Shown: one piece after another, positions 10,654 through 23,235 of the stretch
Position numbering within the stretch: the first letter of the stretch is position 1
Layout of the letters: every line of letters begins with the position of its first letter
Assembly (NCBI RefSeq): GCF_021155765.1
Contig: NC_060107.1
Coordinates: 15,858,501-15,922,500 of the forward strand
Reading direction: 5' to 3'
From: Diprion similis
Taxonomy: Eukaryota > Arthropoda > Insecta > Hymenoptera > Diprionidae
DNA length: 64,000 bases
Notes under the pieces: model-generated
Database searches by the model: none
Seen by the model: the letters and a program-made list of their open reading frames with translations, nothing else
Told to the model about the DNA's origin: nothing
Position numbers and translations under genes: made by a program

Positions 10654-12263
10654 TCAAAAGCTACGCAATTCATTAGCGAATACACATCTCATATCATTCA
10701 AGGATTCCGCAAAAAGTGTTTTATCGTACTTGTGGTCAATTTGGAGGGTTGCCGTATCCTTCAATACATCATAAGTAATGTCGGGGTAATGTTTTGCTGT
10801 GGTAATCTGTACTACAAAAACAACGAGTGCCTGAGCAACTTATTTTATTTTGAGAAATTTCATACCACGAACAGAGATAATCAGACGTAGGATTTTTAAA
10901 TATACAGCATTTTTTCTTCAGTTTTGTAATTTGGTCTATTCTATGTTTGTCATTATTCGCTTATGTATTTACCAATAGTATCATCTTCAGTAGCGGGAAT
11001 TATTGTGCTATCGGGAAAGTTCGAATCGGATTTTTCCTTTGTTTGCGATGAAGTCGGTTGATGATGTTTGATGATGATTTTCCATCTTAAAGTTGATCCA
11101 GTCTTGTCCACTTTCTTCTGATCATCAGAGGCAAAGGAAGTAGCTACAGTTGCAGATTCTTCATTATCCGGTTCACATAAATCTGGATAATTTTTTTGCC
11201 GATTTGTGAAAGTAGATTCTGCTATTTGCTTAGTTGAACATTCATCAGGTGAAATATAGTGCACCTTAAACTGGGAATTCTTGATGCTAGATTTACCATT
11301 GGAATGTTGAGCTTTTTCTAAGAATTTATTCTGGCTATAGTTTGATTCGCCCTGTAATCCCTCCTTTTGTGTCTTCGAAGATTTTTTAAGATGAGGAATG
11401 CACGATGCGCTGCCAATTTTGCGGGAAATTAGAGAAGTGGCTTTGTTAATGTTTTTATCTCTAGAAGGAATTTCTTCGTCAGCAAGAATGGTAGACATTT
11501 CTTTCGAAGTATTTGAAACTGTGATGTACGCGTTATTCTCGTGTTTAGTTTTGTCTTTTCCTTTTTTCGATCTTACGCTGGAACTTCTTTTGGTAGATGC
11601 AATTTCTGATATATTCTCAGCTAGTGATCGTTTGCTTCGGGGTGGATTTAACGGTTGCGGATCTTTTGGCGGTCTTTCTGTCACTTTCAAGTCTGGATGT
11701 AGAGCAGAAAATTGATTCAAGTATTCATTTTCTTCTTCTTTTCTAATTCGCGAAGACACGTTTCTGCGGTAATTTGAGGGACCAGCCTGCAAAGTGTCCT
11801 CATCCAACAAGTCTTCATCTCTGTTAAATCTCAAATTTTTGTTCGATGGTCTATTTGACAAATCGCCTCGTGCTTTGTTTCTCAGGAAGTATAACGACGA
11901 TCCCATTTCTGTCATTGCTGAATAGACTTGCTTATCTCTCATCTCTTTACCAGCTAAGGGTCCATGTGTTGGTTCTTTGTGATTTTTTTCGTCAACGAAT
12001 TCCTGGTAATCTTCTGCCGTTGCATACAGTGACAAAGGTACTCGTTTAATTACAAGTTTCTCAACAATGTAGTCGCATTCGTTCGGGTTATATTCCTTCA
12101 AAGTCAACCTCCTCTCCCGTTTATGTCTCCGGCAGCAACTTAAAATTGAAGTCCAGTTCATGGATCCATGGCTGGAGCATGAAATATCGTCGAATATTCG
12201 ACTCCGTTTTGTGTTGCTAGCTGAAAACGTAGAGTCTACTTCTTTAACTTTTTTTGCACTCAT
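10654..12263 (-). CDS. Hypothetical basic, low-complexity protein (two exons, 482 aa)
   Basis: The ATG is at 12263. Exon 1 is 12263-10973, with donor ATTG/GTAAAT. Exon 2 is 10811-10654, with acceptor TTGTAG/TACAG. Joining them in phase adds 52 codons that end at ELRSF and a stop; without splicing the frame stops 20 nt after the donor. The second exon is short but reads like coding DNA (DITYDVLKDTATLQIDHKYD), which supports the model. I do not recognise the family. A more ordered N-terminal segment (about residues 55-130: ECDYIVEKLVIKRVPLSLY, then DYQEFVDEKNHKEPTHGPL) is followed by a long Ser/Lys/Asn-rich, probably disordered region with nuclear-localisation-like basic clusters such as RSKKGKDKTK. 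There is no signal peptide or membrane segment. The gene is divergent from WDFY2, with 508 bp between the two start codons. Confidence 0.75.
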
Positions 12264-12771
12264 AATAGTGGATCAAACGCTAAAGATTACACAACGTTAT
12301 AATTGTCATTGTATCTAATCATCTCGGTTTTTATTACGAGGCCAACTACGATGTAGCTCATCACGCCAGCGCGGCGGAAAGAATCATTTATAGATTAAAA
12401 TATATCTATGTGTTGAAAAGAAACTAATTATCTCAAATAACGGTTATCAAAATTTGGCGCGTAAATTTGTTATCGAAGAAAATGTCACTTGGCAAAGATC
12501 GTTTTCTGAAATTCAAAAAATAAATGACAGCATGAAAAATTCCCTAGGAGTGAGACACAGCATCAAAGTCTTCGATACTTCGTGGAGCAAGAGAGGGAAC
12601 ATCGTTGGAATTGCTGCCAACAAAAAGCGGCGTACTAATTCATTTCACGAACCATCCGCAGGCTTGGAGATCTCAAGATATTCGTAAATCCGCGATTGTA
12701 GGAACTGTCGAAGTCTGACAACTGTCAAATGATAATCATACAGGCGAGGTTACGACATTAAAAAAATTGAA
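12264..12771. promoter_or_regulatory. Divergent intergenic region between the hypothetical gene and WDFY2
   Basis: The two start codons face away from each other across 508 bp, so the interval must hold both 5' UTRs and probably a shared bidirectional promoter. A small GC-rich patch lies near 12352-12380. An open frame on the plus strand (12394-12687) complicates this reading. Confidence 0.45.
12394..12687 (+). CDS. Possible short coding exon or upstream ORF, unrecognised
   Basis: The frame is open for 97 codons from a TAG at 12391 to a stop at 12687. The first in-frame ATG (about 12532) gives only 51 residues. The composition is fairly protein-like (VTWQRSFSEIQKIND, then VFDTSWSKRGNIVGIAANKK). 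It lies just before the WDFY2 start and could be part of its 5' leader, an exon of another transcript, or chance. No matching splice partner was found. Confidence 0.2.
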   Translation: MKIYLCVEKKLIISNNGYQNLARKFVIEENVTWQRSFSEIQKINDSMKNSLGVRHSIKVFDTSWSKRGNIVGIAANKKRRTNSFHEPSAGLEISRYS

Positions 12772-15700
12772 ATGGCAGCTGAAATTAAGCCAGCACCGGG
12801 TGTAAACAACGAAAGATTTAGTACGACTCGGAAACCAATTCTATTATCGAAATTAGAAGGTTGTAACGACGACGTGAATGGGGCGATAATCATTCCCCGA
12901 GAAGACGGTGTTATCAGTATTTGCGATGACAGGTAAGCCCTTTCAACCCCAAATATTACGCATTAATTCCTCCGCATTGTATCGAACGTTAGTTCAATCT
13001 GCTCCTACACCGTATAATAGAAAATCTTGCAAGTGAAGATTCGAGTCTGCAGACTTGATCAACATTCGAATTTCGAATGTGTGAAAAAAATTCAACTGTA
13101 TCTGTACTTCAGCCTCTTCACATTCTTATTTACGTTTTTTCGAGCTGCTATGTACAGACATTGTTAGGGTAAAGTCATTTGCGCGTTTCACCAGGTCTTT
13201 AAGGATCCGTTCAACAGACAAACAGTTGAGTAGCGTAGGACCGTATTTTTTAGGTCCCTCAAAATACGGCCCTATTTGTTGAGTAATAATGATCAAACTA
13301 TGAAATAAAGTTGGTGAATTGAATTACTCGCATAAATAACCTTTGTTCATCTCCGGGCATGTTATGACTCTGTTGAATTTGAAAATATGGACATCCTAAC
13401 CTCTGACTAATCGTGGAAAAATTGCTTTTAATCTTGCATAAATCACTAAGGAAACCGATAACTTGGTGATTTGTTACTATATTTTGAATCTCACAAACCT
13501 AAGAATACACTACTTGTCTTTGATCAAATTCTGTGGTTTAGAAATACTTTTATTTTGCCAATAAAACCTCTCAAAGCAGTTCTCCCTTGTATACAAAACC
13601 AGATTTTTCACCTTTCTCCTCTTAGGTAGATAACATGGTCTAAAATTTTGAGTTTACGACAAAAAATATTTTTCCGCTTTGTTACAAAATTATTATAAAT
13701 CTTTGTCGTAAAATTTTCCCTATTATATGTTTTGTGGTTTACCACAAGCTACCTTAGTATGGGGAAATCCTGAATGAAAATCATCGTTTCACTATGACTA
13801 TTACTTTACAGTTAAAACAAAATAATTAAACCCCATTTAATATAACAACAAGAATTAATGTAACTCTATTTTCAACTTGCGTAATCCAAACGAATTCCAC
13901 TTCGTTAAATTTAATTACAGCTAAATAGTCGTTAGTTTGTTGATTTATATTTTAAACACCAATTTTGTCTTTGTCCATAAATTGAATAATTTTCTTCTAT
14001 GCAACGTCACTATCAAATTGAGGTCTCTTCTTATTCAAAAATTTTATTTATTAAATGTGATTATTTGTTCTAATTTTCGATTTTTATGCAGGACCGTCAG
14101 AGTATGGCTAAAACGCGATTCAGGGCAATATTGGCCCAGCGTATGCCAATATATGGGCGCAGCTGCAACGGCGATGCATTACTGCGCAGAAACGAGACAG
14201 TTGTTTGTCGGCTTAGAAAACGGAGCTATTAATGTATGTAATTGAGTTCCAGAAAAAATTTGAACTCTATCAGAGTTTTTTGTCAACTAAACTGTCCAAT
14301 CAGTTTATCTTCCAGAGAAGATTGCATTATTTCTTGCGCTTAAATTTTATGGTATTTTCATGAAGAAGAATAAAACTCAAAAGGAAAACCTGAAATTTTA
14401 ATACTTTAATTGATATTCTTGTATGGCTTAACACAGTCCTTAAAATTATGGTGAAACATTGTTTCTAAAGTGATTTATAGTCACAAAATATAACAGAACT
14501 GAAATTCTTTGAAATAATTTATTTATCAATTATGTGAAAATGCCTTGAATACCAGGATTGTCTTGTGTTATTTCTTCCCTGGAATACCAAATGTGGAAAT
14601 ATATTGTTCGTATTCTTCAAAGGACTTTATATTGGAAACTGACTACAACCGCATGACTCCAATGAGAGAGTGCCTTTCTCATCAAGGCCGAGTTACCGGA
14701 ATTATATTTGCTCTGAATTGTGAATGGGTACTCAGTATCGGCCGAGATAAGCTTTTTCAATTTCACTGCTCAGAAACCGGACAAAGGCTTGGTTCTTTTC
14801 AAACGGATGCTTGGTTCACGGCGTTGCAGTATCCTTTTGCATTAATTTTTTTGATTTTAAAGAACACTCAATTCGATTGAACTAGATTTGATCGGCAGCG
14901 CTCGAAGATCTGGTGCAAAAACCTTGACATAATTACAGATTTGCATCATTGACCAAACATGCTTTTGTCGGAGATTATTCGGGACAGATATCCATGCTCA
15001 AATTGGAAAGCACTGGTGCTACTCTAATCACCACTCTAAAAGGTCATACGGGAAGCATTCGCACGCTCGCTTGGAATTCTGAAAAAGATCTTTTATTTTC
15101 TGGGAGCTTTGACCAAAGTGTTATTGTTTGGGATATCGGAGGTTGCCAAGGCACTGCATACGAACTTCAAGGGCATCAGTATGTATTATTCTTCAAACCA
15201 AATTCTGCCCGTCACAAGCATTATGGATTATATGAATTCTTGTGAAACCTTTTGAAACCCCTAAAATCTCTGCAGCGTTAAGAGCTGTTTGCAATCACTG
15301 AAGATTTCTGTAAAATCTTTGTAATCCCTGAAATTCGGTGGGGATGAAGTAAGTAACGTTACTATAACGATGCAGGTTTATGAAAAATCGTGACTTCGCA
15401 CCCATAGGAATGTCTGAAATATAGTAAACCATGATAAATATACTTTTATTTTGAAAAATAGCCTCCTTGAAAGTCATTCTAAATTTGGACAATAATGATT
15501 TTCACCCTGATGTTTCGTTATGTTAACGTTACTAACTTCAGCGTCACGAAATCCCTGAAACGCTGTGGAATCTTTGAAATCCCTGAAATGTTATGAAATT
15601 ATTTGAAATCTTCAAAATCTCTGAAAACATATCAAATTTACCAAACTCGTGAAATCTTCAATATTTATTGGATAAAGTTATTGTCTTTTTCATTCGTTGA

Positions 15701-17157
15701 TAATAGTAGTGTAATGAAATGGCTTGTTTTCCTCTAGCAATAAGGTAACAGCTCTGTGCTATGCAAATGCAGAACGCTTACTTCTTTCTGGCGGTGAAGA
15801 CGGAGTGATCGTAGTTTGGGACATGACCGCCAACCGGAAAGAAACCCCGGTTTGGGTTGAATCTGACACGTGCCAGGTAATAAAGTGTTGAGTCCCCCTC
15901 ATCATTGCACATTGCAATATTCTATGCATAGAAGTGACTCATTGCTATTTCCAGTCTTGCGGACGACCTTTCTTCTGGAATATCAAAGCCATGATGGATC
16001 AAAGACAACTTGGATTAAGGCAGCATCATTGCCGCCACTGTGGTCGAGCGCTTTGTGCTCGTTGCACAACTCAACGCATACCCATTCCTAACATGGGTTT
16101 TGAGTTTGAAGTACGAGTCTGTGATCCATGCCATACTCAACTTAAAGCTGCTAAGTAAGTGGTGCAAAAAAAAGCAAGCTTGACAAATATTCTGAATTTC
16201 TTAGATTTTTTAAACGCACTCTGTCTTGTAAATTTCCTGTCATTTAGTCAGTTTGCAAAAATTCCTAAAATCGTAACGCAAATTAATTGACTCTCCTACC
16301 AAACATGATTAAAGATTAGGTTTTGCATTTGGAAGCTAAGGTATCCCTAAGGTTAATCCAATTTTGAGTAAAAGAATGATGGCATTAGTAATCTTATAAT
16401 TGAATTTCCTGCGCTGAGAAGTTGTTTGAATATAAAGTGTCTAGAAATTTTGTGTCACATATTTGCTACATACTTGATTTCGCGTCACAATTTTATCTGG
16501 GACAGTGAAGTTATTTGTTGCTGATTCAAAAACTATAGAAAACTAGAAAAAACTGTGAATCAATACCGAAAAAAATTTACAGCAAATGTTATTTAAAAAT
16601 TACATGAAAACTATAAGTCGGTCGTATAGCAACGATCAATTTTCTCTTCAAGTTTAGATATTCACCATTTTTTTTACCAAAGTAGTAATAAAATTTAAAA
16701 AATTTGATGATACATCACCAGAGAATACTTCAGTTTTCAACCAAATATTTGTCAGTTGGAACAAGTAATTTTTTTGGAATTCAGTAGCTTCGAATGAATT
16801 TTTTTTGCAACTCAATCCATTTGGTTGTTTGAAAAAATTCCATCGCTACTTGCTCATACTTCTAATTATTCTGGTATTTAATATACCAAAAATAATGCAA
16901 ACTGTTCCAAAGATGACCTAAAGCTTCGTTAATAGTATCCTAAAATCCAAAAAAACGAAGTCCAATTCACATACTATATTCCGCTTTATGCTACGATAAT
17001 AATGAAATTTTTTCACAGCCAAACGTCATTGGCATCATTTCACGATGCTAAACACAGCGTAGTTGGAATGGATTTAGACGCCCCGCGTCGCAGGCTGCTA
17101 ACCATCGGTCAAGATCGGGTTATTAAAATTTGGGATGTTAGCGCGCTCCTCCAATAA
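12772..17157 (+). CDS. WDFY2: WD repeat and FYVE domain-containing protein 2
   Basis: Seven exons: 12772-12932, 14092-14233, 14623-14828, 14939-15178, 15738-15876, 15955-16154, 17019-17157. They total 1,227 nt and 408 residues, close to the roughly 400 of vertebrate WDFY2. The N-terminus MAAEIKPAP and the TRKPILL block match the family start. WD repeats follow ([55 protein letters not shown]...[17 protein letters not shown]). An intact FYVE zinc finger is inserted before the last WD repeat, with paired cysteines (CQSC, CRHC, CARC, CDPC), the LRQHHCR basic patch that contacts PtdIns3P, and an RVC motif. The final blade ends [13 protein letters not shown]. The family sits on early endosomes and scaffolds Akt and PKC-zeta signalling. 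All seven exon junctions keep phase, so the gene appears intact. Confidence 0.97.
15342..15541. mobile_element. Small inverted-repeat element in WDFY2 intron 4
   Basis: GATGAAGTAAGTAACGTTAC at about 15343-15362, continuing TATAACGATGCAGG, is mirrored by CCTGATGTTTCGTTATG and GTTAACGTTACTAACTTCA at about 15506-15540. The arms are about 36 bp, with about 130 bp of AT-rich spacer and no frame. This is consistent with a short MITE. The flanking intron also contains degenerate CTGAAATCC-type short repeats (about 15240-15660). Confidence 0.45.
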
Positions 17158-17424
17158 ATTTTCTTTCGAAATATATAACTCACACACATTATTGTAAAAA
17201 TGTTGATTCATTCGTTGTTCAATTAAAATTAACGCGCGATAACAATAATATCGCATATACTATGTACACGCGAGGGTAATACACGCGCCTTTTCAAAATT
17301 TAGGCATACCTCAGTCTCGAGAATGCAGTTGTTTTTTATCTTTGTAAAATATTATTAGCTATCAAGAAGTACTTCCATCGCGTTTGATAAAGTTTACTGG
17401 ATCATAGGTATATTGGTAAAGTAA

Positions 17425-17850
17425 GAAACGGCGTCTAACATGGAATGTATAAGCCCCCTGGATCATGAATTCTGTTAGAACTTTCAGGGGTGTTTCTTTG
17501 GTCCAAAATATGAAGTTGCTTATGTATGGTTTCATCTATTGAGCCTTCCTTCACTTTACAATAGATCAGGTTGATTGGTAATTTGATTAGGTTGATCAGG
17601 TTAATCGCAACCAAATTTATCAGATGCTATAATTGACACTTCATCGGAGGTCAATGAAAATTAATATGTAAGACAAAAATACACGACAGGTTTCGTTTGT
17701 TACTCCATTTCACTTATCAAACTGGTGATATAATCAATTGTGAACAGAGTGTTGAAAGGCCTATTAGATGAAAGTACACATCGCAGGGTTCGTAATTAAG
17801 ACCGAGGAAACAACCCTCGAAGTTTGTGTAGAGTTCATGATTCAGAGGTG
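17425..17850. mobile_element. Family B inverted-arm repeat, copy 2
   Basis: The left arm at about 17457-17580 (GGATCATGAATTCTG, GGGTGTTTCTTTGGTCCAAA, TTTCATCTATTGAGCCTTCC) is mirrored near its outer end by about 17775-17850 (reverse complement of the ATCATGAA...GGGTTGTTTCCTCGGTC block). There is no coding frame. The paired arms suggest a fold-back, MITE-like origin. Confidence 0.5.
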
Positions 17851-19093
17851 AGATACTCTCCTTGTAAGTTTTGCGCAGTTAGCTTGTTTTACCGTTCAGT
17901 CTTCAGTAATTTATCAATTTTTCATTTCTTTGTTAAAAAAAAAAAAAATGACCAATAGTTGAGTCATCCGATTAAGCTTGCACTGTACATTAGTATCACA
18001 GCAACAGTACCAATATATAACAAACCAATAATACCCAGTCTTCAAAGTAGATATATTATAATAATCGTTTGATAGTGTTGTAAGGGCTTTGTAATCAAAT
18101 TTAAGCAGTGAATGAAGAAATTTGAAAGCAAAAGGAAGTACACAGAGATAATGGCAATCATTCAATCCTTCCTCGAGTCACAATTTCATTCTTCTGCAGT
18201 CGTGGTCAGAATTTATGATTCATAAATGGCTGCTAGTGTGCTGTCACAAAAAGACATTCGTTGAATTCGATTTTTCGACTGATTTGGTGGTGATTTACTT
18301 CACTTCTAAAGTGAAAATTTACATTTCTAAATCAATTGGTCACTTCAAGTTAACACATTTCGCCGTATGCTTTAAGTACACGAAACTCTGTGACTGTATT
18401 ACCCAACTCAGTCATAAGAAGTGATTCCTGGACCAATTTTTAATACTATTGAACTATTTTTTCCAATCAAGTAATTCCTATCTCCGTTCTTACACAATGA
18501 AGTAGCTTCATATATTAGATACGTTAAAGCAAGTAATTCATTTCCTGAGTATTTGTGTCGATTATCTAATACTAACGAGATACTGTCCCTTGAGTTTAAT
18601 AACACATCATTATTCATTCCTCTTTACAATTTATTATTATCCACTGATTTACCGTACTTTTGTCAGTATTGCTTTAATGTTTCTTCATATAATCAATATG
18701 TAAATGAAAGTATGTTCGCTTTTTATAAAACTCCTGTTCGGAATGGACATTATTGAATTGTGGGTTTGATTCAGATTTTACTTGTTTGCTACGTACAATT
18801 ATTATGAACATCGCCAAAATCGTGAGATAATTATCTTTCCCGTTCTTTACCGGGTGTTGTTAGAATTGTAATTTAGGCTGGTAAAGAATATGGTCCTTTT
18901 TTGCATGACGACGTGTTGGACAGAATATATGCAATAGTTTTGTATTCGTGTGAGCACTATATGTTTTCAAAGTTTGATTTCACTGAGATTATTACCCATC
19001 ATCGAGAAATAACCCTTTAATAATATGGGTCAATTAATTTACTTGCAACAGCTTTACAAAAAGCCATGAAAGTTATTTCGTTAGCTTATAAAA

Positions 19094-19123
19094 AATAATA
19101 ATAATAATAATAATAATAATATT
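19094..19123. repeat. AAT trinucleotide microsatellite
   Basis: There are about ten near-perfect AAT/ATA units in the gene-free interval downstream of WDFY2. Confidence 0.9.
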
Positions 19124-20437
19124 GTAAATGTATTAATTATTTGAACACGGAAAAATTTATGTATAAACATTATAAAATATAATATTGTGTTAATTTAAGG
19201 CTGTTGAATAATGAAAATTATATCATTTTCTTATTGTTTTGTTTTCATTTTTCAATATTAACATATCTTTAATTTAGACTAAGAGATGATCGAAATGCCG
19301 ACGGAGTGAGCTAATTGCATTAAAATCACAATTTTCTACTCCCCAAAACAATGGTTTTTCACTCATTTCAAAGTTATAGTACACTACTGATAACTGAATT
19401 GCATATATTGCTTCGTTAGTACTCCAATGCTGTTATAGTCAGTCATTATAAACCAAGTAAAACGTCACTTTCTTTTACTATGATCAAAGCACTCAAGTGA
19501 AAATGTCATTGTCTGCGCAATTCTACGTGTAATTCTGAACAAAAATATTCAAAAACTTTTTTGTTTCATGCGTTTGCAATGCCAGGAAATGTATTCCTAC
19601 AGTATATGATAATCTAATTGTAGGACTGCATTTCTTGGCATTATTGTGGCGTAAAACAAAACTTTATTTTCATATTGGTATAATTTGGCATTGTACAATT
19701 ACGCTGACTGCAGCATTTTCATTGTATTTTCACCATGATTTTCATATCTGTGAAGCTTAGGCTTTGACAATAATCAAAATAAGTGAAATTCACGGCGTCG
19801 GTAAAGACTGACCATCCTCTTAAAGTCGAATCCGAAGCATTAGGTACTCTGCAATATAGTGTAAAGTCAACTTCAATTATGCTATGAGTTATACGGAATT
19901 AGGTAAGTTGTATGCAATATTTCAGAAACAAGTTTCGCAAATTATACCTATTTCTATTATACCAATTTTGTTTTAAATGCAGTGATTTATTTATCGATTA
20001 CAGGTATTTCTCGATGAAAACTGGAATTTGGTTGTGTCAAGATCGGTCATCTTGATTTTTCGCCAGTTTTTAAATCCTCCAACCAAATACACTTGCTTTT
20101 TTGTTTCCTTGTCAGCCAAGTTTAAAATTCTTCAGTGTCATCGGATGCCAGACAATATTTCCTACAATCAGTCGTGAATAATTAGCTGATGCTATTTGAT
20201 GAATTCAACAAATATCAATTCACAGAAAATATCGTGCAAACTGTTGAACTCTCGTTTTGTGTCATAGAGTCGATTAAACGAAAAATATGCAATAAAAAAC
20301 AACTTTTATAATTAAATATGGCCGCCATATTAGTATAATTGCTGCAAAACCTTAGAGCATATAGCGCAAAACGATAATCGACAGGTTTTGCATTGATAAC
20401 AAATTCAATAGCCTGTCATAATTGGTGTGTCAATTAA

Positions 20438-20469
20438 ACTTCACTATACGATTAAAAGTATAGTGAAGT
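20438..20469. other. Perfect 12-bp stem hairpin
   Basis: ACTTCACTATAC and its exact reverse complement flank an eight-base loop, GATTAAAA. The function is unknown; it could be a remnant of a small inverted-repeat element. Confidence 0.6.
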
Positions 20470-22329
20470 ACTGATATTGTTTCTAAAACTTTAGCTAGTA
20501 CTGACGGCGATGGTACTGATAAAAAATATTCACACAGAAATTAAAACAGTTGAATTTAATTCTTGCAATATGCAGCTGACAAAAATTTGAACATATCACT
20601 AAAAGAATATCAATTAAACTAAAATTACGAATAGTTTTAGGAACTCGCGATAAATATCAACGTTTTTCTGTAAATCTGCCAAAATTAATTTACTGCGAAG
20701 AAATGTTTCAATTTCTACAAACTGTGATAGTTACTAAAATTTGTCAGAGATTTGGCAAACCGCTGAAAATCTTATGGAAATCTACATTTTGAGTAATTTT
20801 ATAGACATTTCTGAAAGTTATTTAAAATAATTTTTACCACAAAGCACTTTTATAATCCTCATTTACTAGTTTCAACACTATATATAATGATTGATAGCCT
20901 TGACTCCAAAATTTTTTTTGCATTACCGTCTTGTTCTAATGTCTATCCAAAATGCGCTCTGTAAGTGTACCGTAATATTGCGGCTGTGTTAATCTATCAG
21001 TGAATAGAAAGTATCTATAATGGAAAGGTCTCAAGAGTTTTATTTGGCACAGATAATACATAAGTGTAATATCAGTGTGTTTGACTAATATATAGAATTA
21101 CATCATGTTTCATATTGCATATTGTTGTTATTATCATCAATTTGCATCTAAAATACACGTTATTCGTTAACAATTTGATCAAAATTCAATATTTAAAGAT
21201 AAGAACACTAATCAAAATTTTTCGATAAAATCAGACGAGTGTCATAGTTTTTCAAGCTCAAGAAATTACCAAAGTATAGAAAATTCGATTGGTTGCATAA
21301 TTTCTATCCAGCAGTGGCATATTCAAATAAAATTCTTCCGTCAACGTGTTAGGTTTATTGTTGACTGAAGAATATATTATGTTGGGTCGGTCGGCTTATC
21401 TTTGCAGATTTCTGCCTCATCGAACATGATCTGTAGTTGGCGTACTCTGGCGACACAATCGGCAACCAGACACCTGCGGTAATCATGTCAATCCGTGTGA
21501 TTTTTCGGGGGAGAGTTGGGGTCACGTTATCGTTTTCCTCATTAACGATAACGCGTGGAATAATGCGGATGAAAACAATTCGGGAGACCGAAGAGAACTT
21601 GAATGTATTTTTGTAGACGGTTTTCCCCGGATGTGAGATAAGAAGAATAGTAAATTCCAAGTAACACGTGTGTGAATTTGAAAAAGTAGGTATCATATTT
21701 CTAATCTTAATTCGCCACCATAGCACTATATTGGCGATGTGCCAATTTCCGTTCTCGATACGTTACTGCAAAAGTTGATTGGATTTTTTATACGCGTCTA
21801 GAAAGGAAACGTATTTATCAAATCAAGGTTTTTTTTACATAACATTCACAAGTTACGATAATTTTCTTGATAATGCAAGAAAAAAAAAGGAAACCAAAAT
21901 TACAACCAAAAGCTTAAATGTTCATTTGTCAATTTGGAATTGTTCAATTGACTGCGAGACGAGTGATTTTATTCAGAAAAGGAATTAACTACTATTCTCT
22001 GCAATCCGACATTAACATGCTTCTCCTTGAATAAAAAAAACAATTCTCATGCTCGTATCTTTAAATGCTTTATTTTTTCGAGATTGTCTTAATATTGACA
22101 TAAGTATTGATCAACAAGTAGTAGCATTGAATTGATTATGGAAACAATAAAATCTGTTTAAAGTTTCAATGAATTTCTGAAAAATGGTTTCCCAAACAAA
22201 CAAAGACCGCGAATCGTGTAGTTATCCACCATTTTGAAGCGATTCGAATATCTTAATTTAATAAATACTCAATGTACGCAACATGGTGAAAATTGTTTTC
22301 AAAAATTTTCAGAAGTTCCTATGAATCAT

Positions 22330-22810
22330 TCACAATGTGAAGTTGTTACAGTTTCTCAATTTTGCTGAAAAATGTATGATCATTTCTTATTTATATTCAG
22401 GGATTTCGTGGAAATGTCCTAATTTCTATGCAGAAAATTGAATTTGGTAAATTTATGGCACAACCTCGATGATGTTGGAAAAATTCTGAAAAGTGTTCGT
22501 AACTCTTAAAAAATATCCGTTTACAGATGTGTACAGATATTTTCAGATGCGTTTCAGAAAAGTTAATTTCAACTATATCCTGATAAATTTTGACTTGTGC
22601 AGTTTTCCATACGCAATACCATGAAAATAAAGTTCTATAACTAACTTGGCCAGAAATGACCAGAAGGACAAGAACTCGGAGTTTTTCTGAAAGAATACGA
22701 GTTTTTTTTCAGAAATGCTATACAAATTAAAGACATTGTATCAGAATAATTCAAACTTTTCCTGCAAAAATTATACAACGAATACATTATAAAAAATTTC
22801 CGAAACCATC
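22330..22810 (+). repeat. Dispersed repeat family A, plus-oriented copy
   Basis: It shows the family A block order: AATTTCTATGCAGAAAATTG, then TTTCAGATGCGTTTCAGAAA, TTAATTTCAACTATATCCTG, GCAGTTTTCCATACGCAA and ATCAGAATAATTCAAAC. Confidence 0.6.
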
Positions 22811-22904
22811 TTAATTTGCAATGAGAACATTCCAGAATTGCGAGAGATTTTTAATTTGGTAAAAAGCTTGCGTAAAAAGGTTGCCGTAAACGTACGACTT
22901 GTTG

Positions 22905-23235
22905 TTTAGTTGTGGGAGAAGAAGCGCAGTTTGTGTTCGTTCGATCAGGGGAAGCAGCGGAAGCCTACAGTGGACGTGGAGCGGCATAGGCGTCGAAGAG
23001 AATTTCCGCAGTTCTGGACCCCGGTCTCGCATTGCCCGCTAAAATGGTCCGTAAAGCCCGCGCCAGTGATCGAGGGATCTTTCCACGGCCGGGGTTCCAT
23101 GCTCATCTTCAGTCTGCCACGCGGACGCCACGGTGAAGTTGAACTGCTGCGAACGAATTGTGAATTATACGTGTGCGGCTGCAACCGTGACTGTGGCATC
23201 CTCTGATTATGACCAAATATGAAACAGGGAGGCAT
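22905..23235. promoter_or_regulatory. Isolated GC-rich, CpG-containing island
   Basis: About 330 bp of clearly higher GC with many CpG dinucleotides sits in AT-rich surroundings, 2 kb upstream of the transporter gene. Overlapping open frames on both strands are explained by composition. It could be an alternative promoter or noncoding first exon of the transporter, or the first exon of an unseen transcript. An ATG in good context at about 23043 opens 30 codons only. Confidence 0.3.

Larger units (their letters stand above)
17158..22900. other. Long AT-rich interval without a supported gene
   Basis: Open frames here are short and lack family signatures; the longest (123 codons at 21355-21726, minus) does not look coding. 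The region holds a family B inverted-arm repeat (17425-17850), an AAT microsatellite (about 19094-19123), family C sequence (about 20165-20290), a perfect hairpin (20438-20469) and family A copies (about 20560-20830 and 22330-22810). WDFY2 3' end formation probably occurs in the first few hundred bases. Confidence 0.6.

Noticed and set aside
18408-18756. Overlapping frames on both strands (69 and 94 codons open)
   Set aside because: AT-rich, no start in good context, no splice partner and no family signature on either strand.
21355-21726. 123-codon minus-strand frame
   Set aside because: It lacks an ATG in good context and any recognisable motif; codon use looks random and no neighbouring exon continues it.
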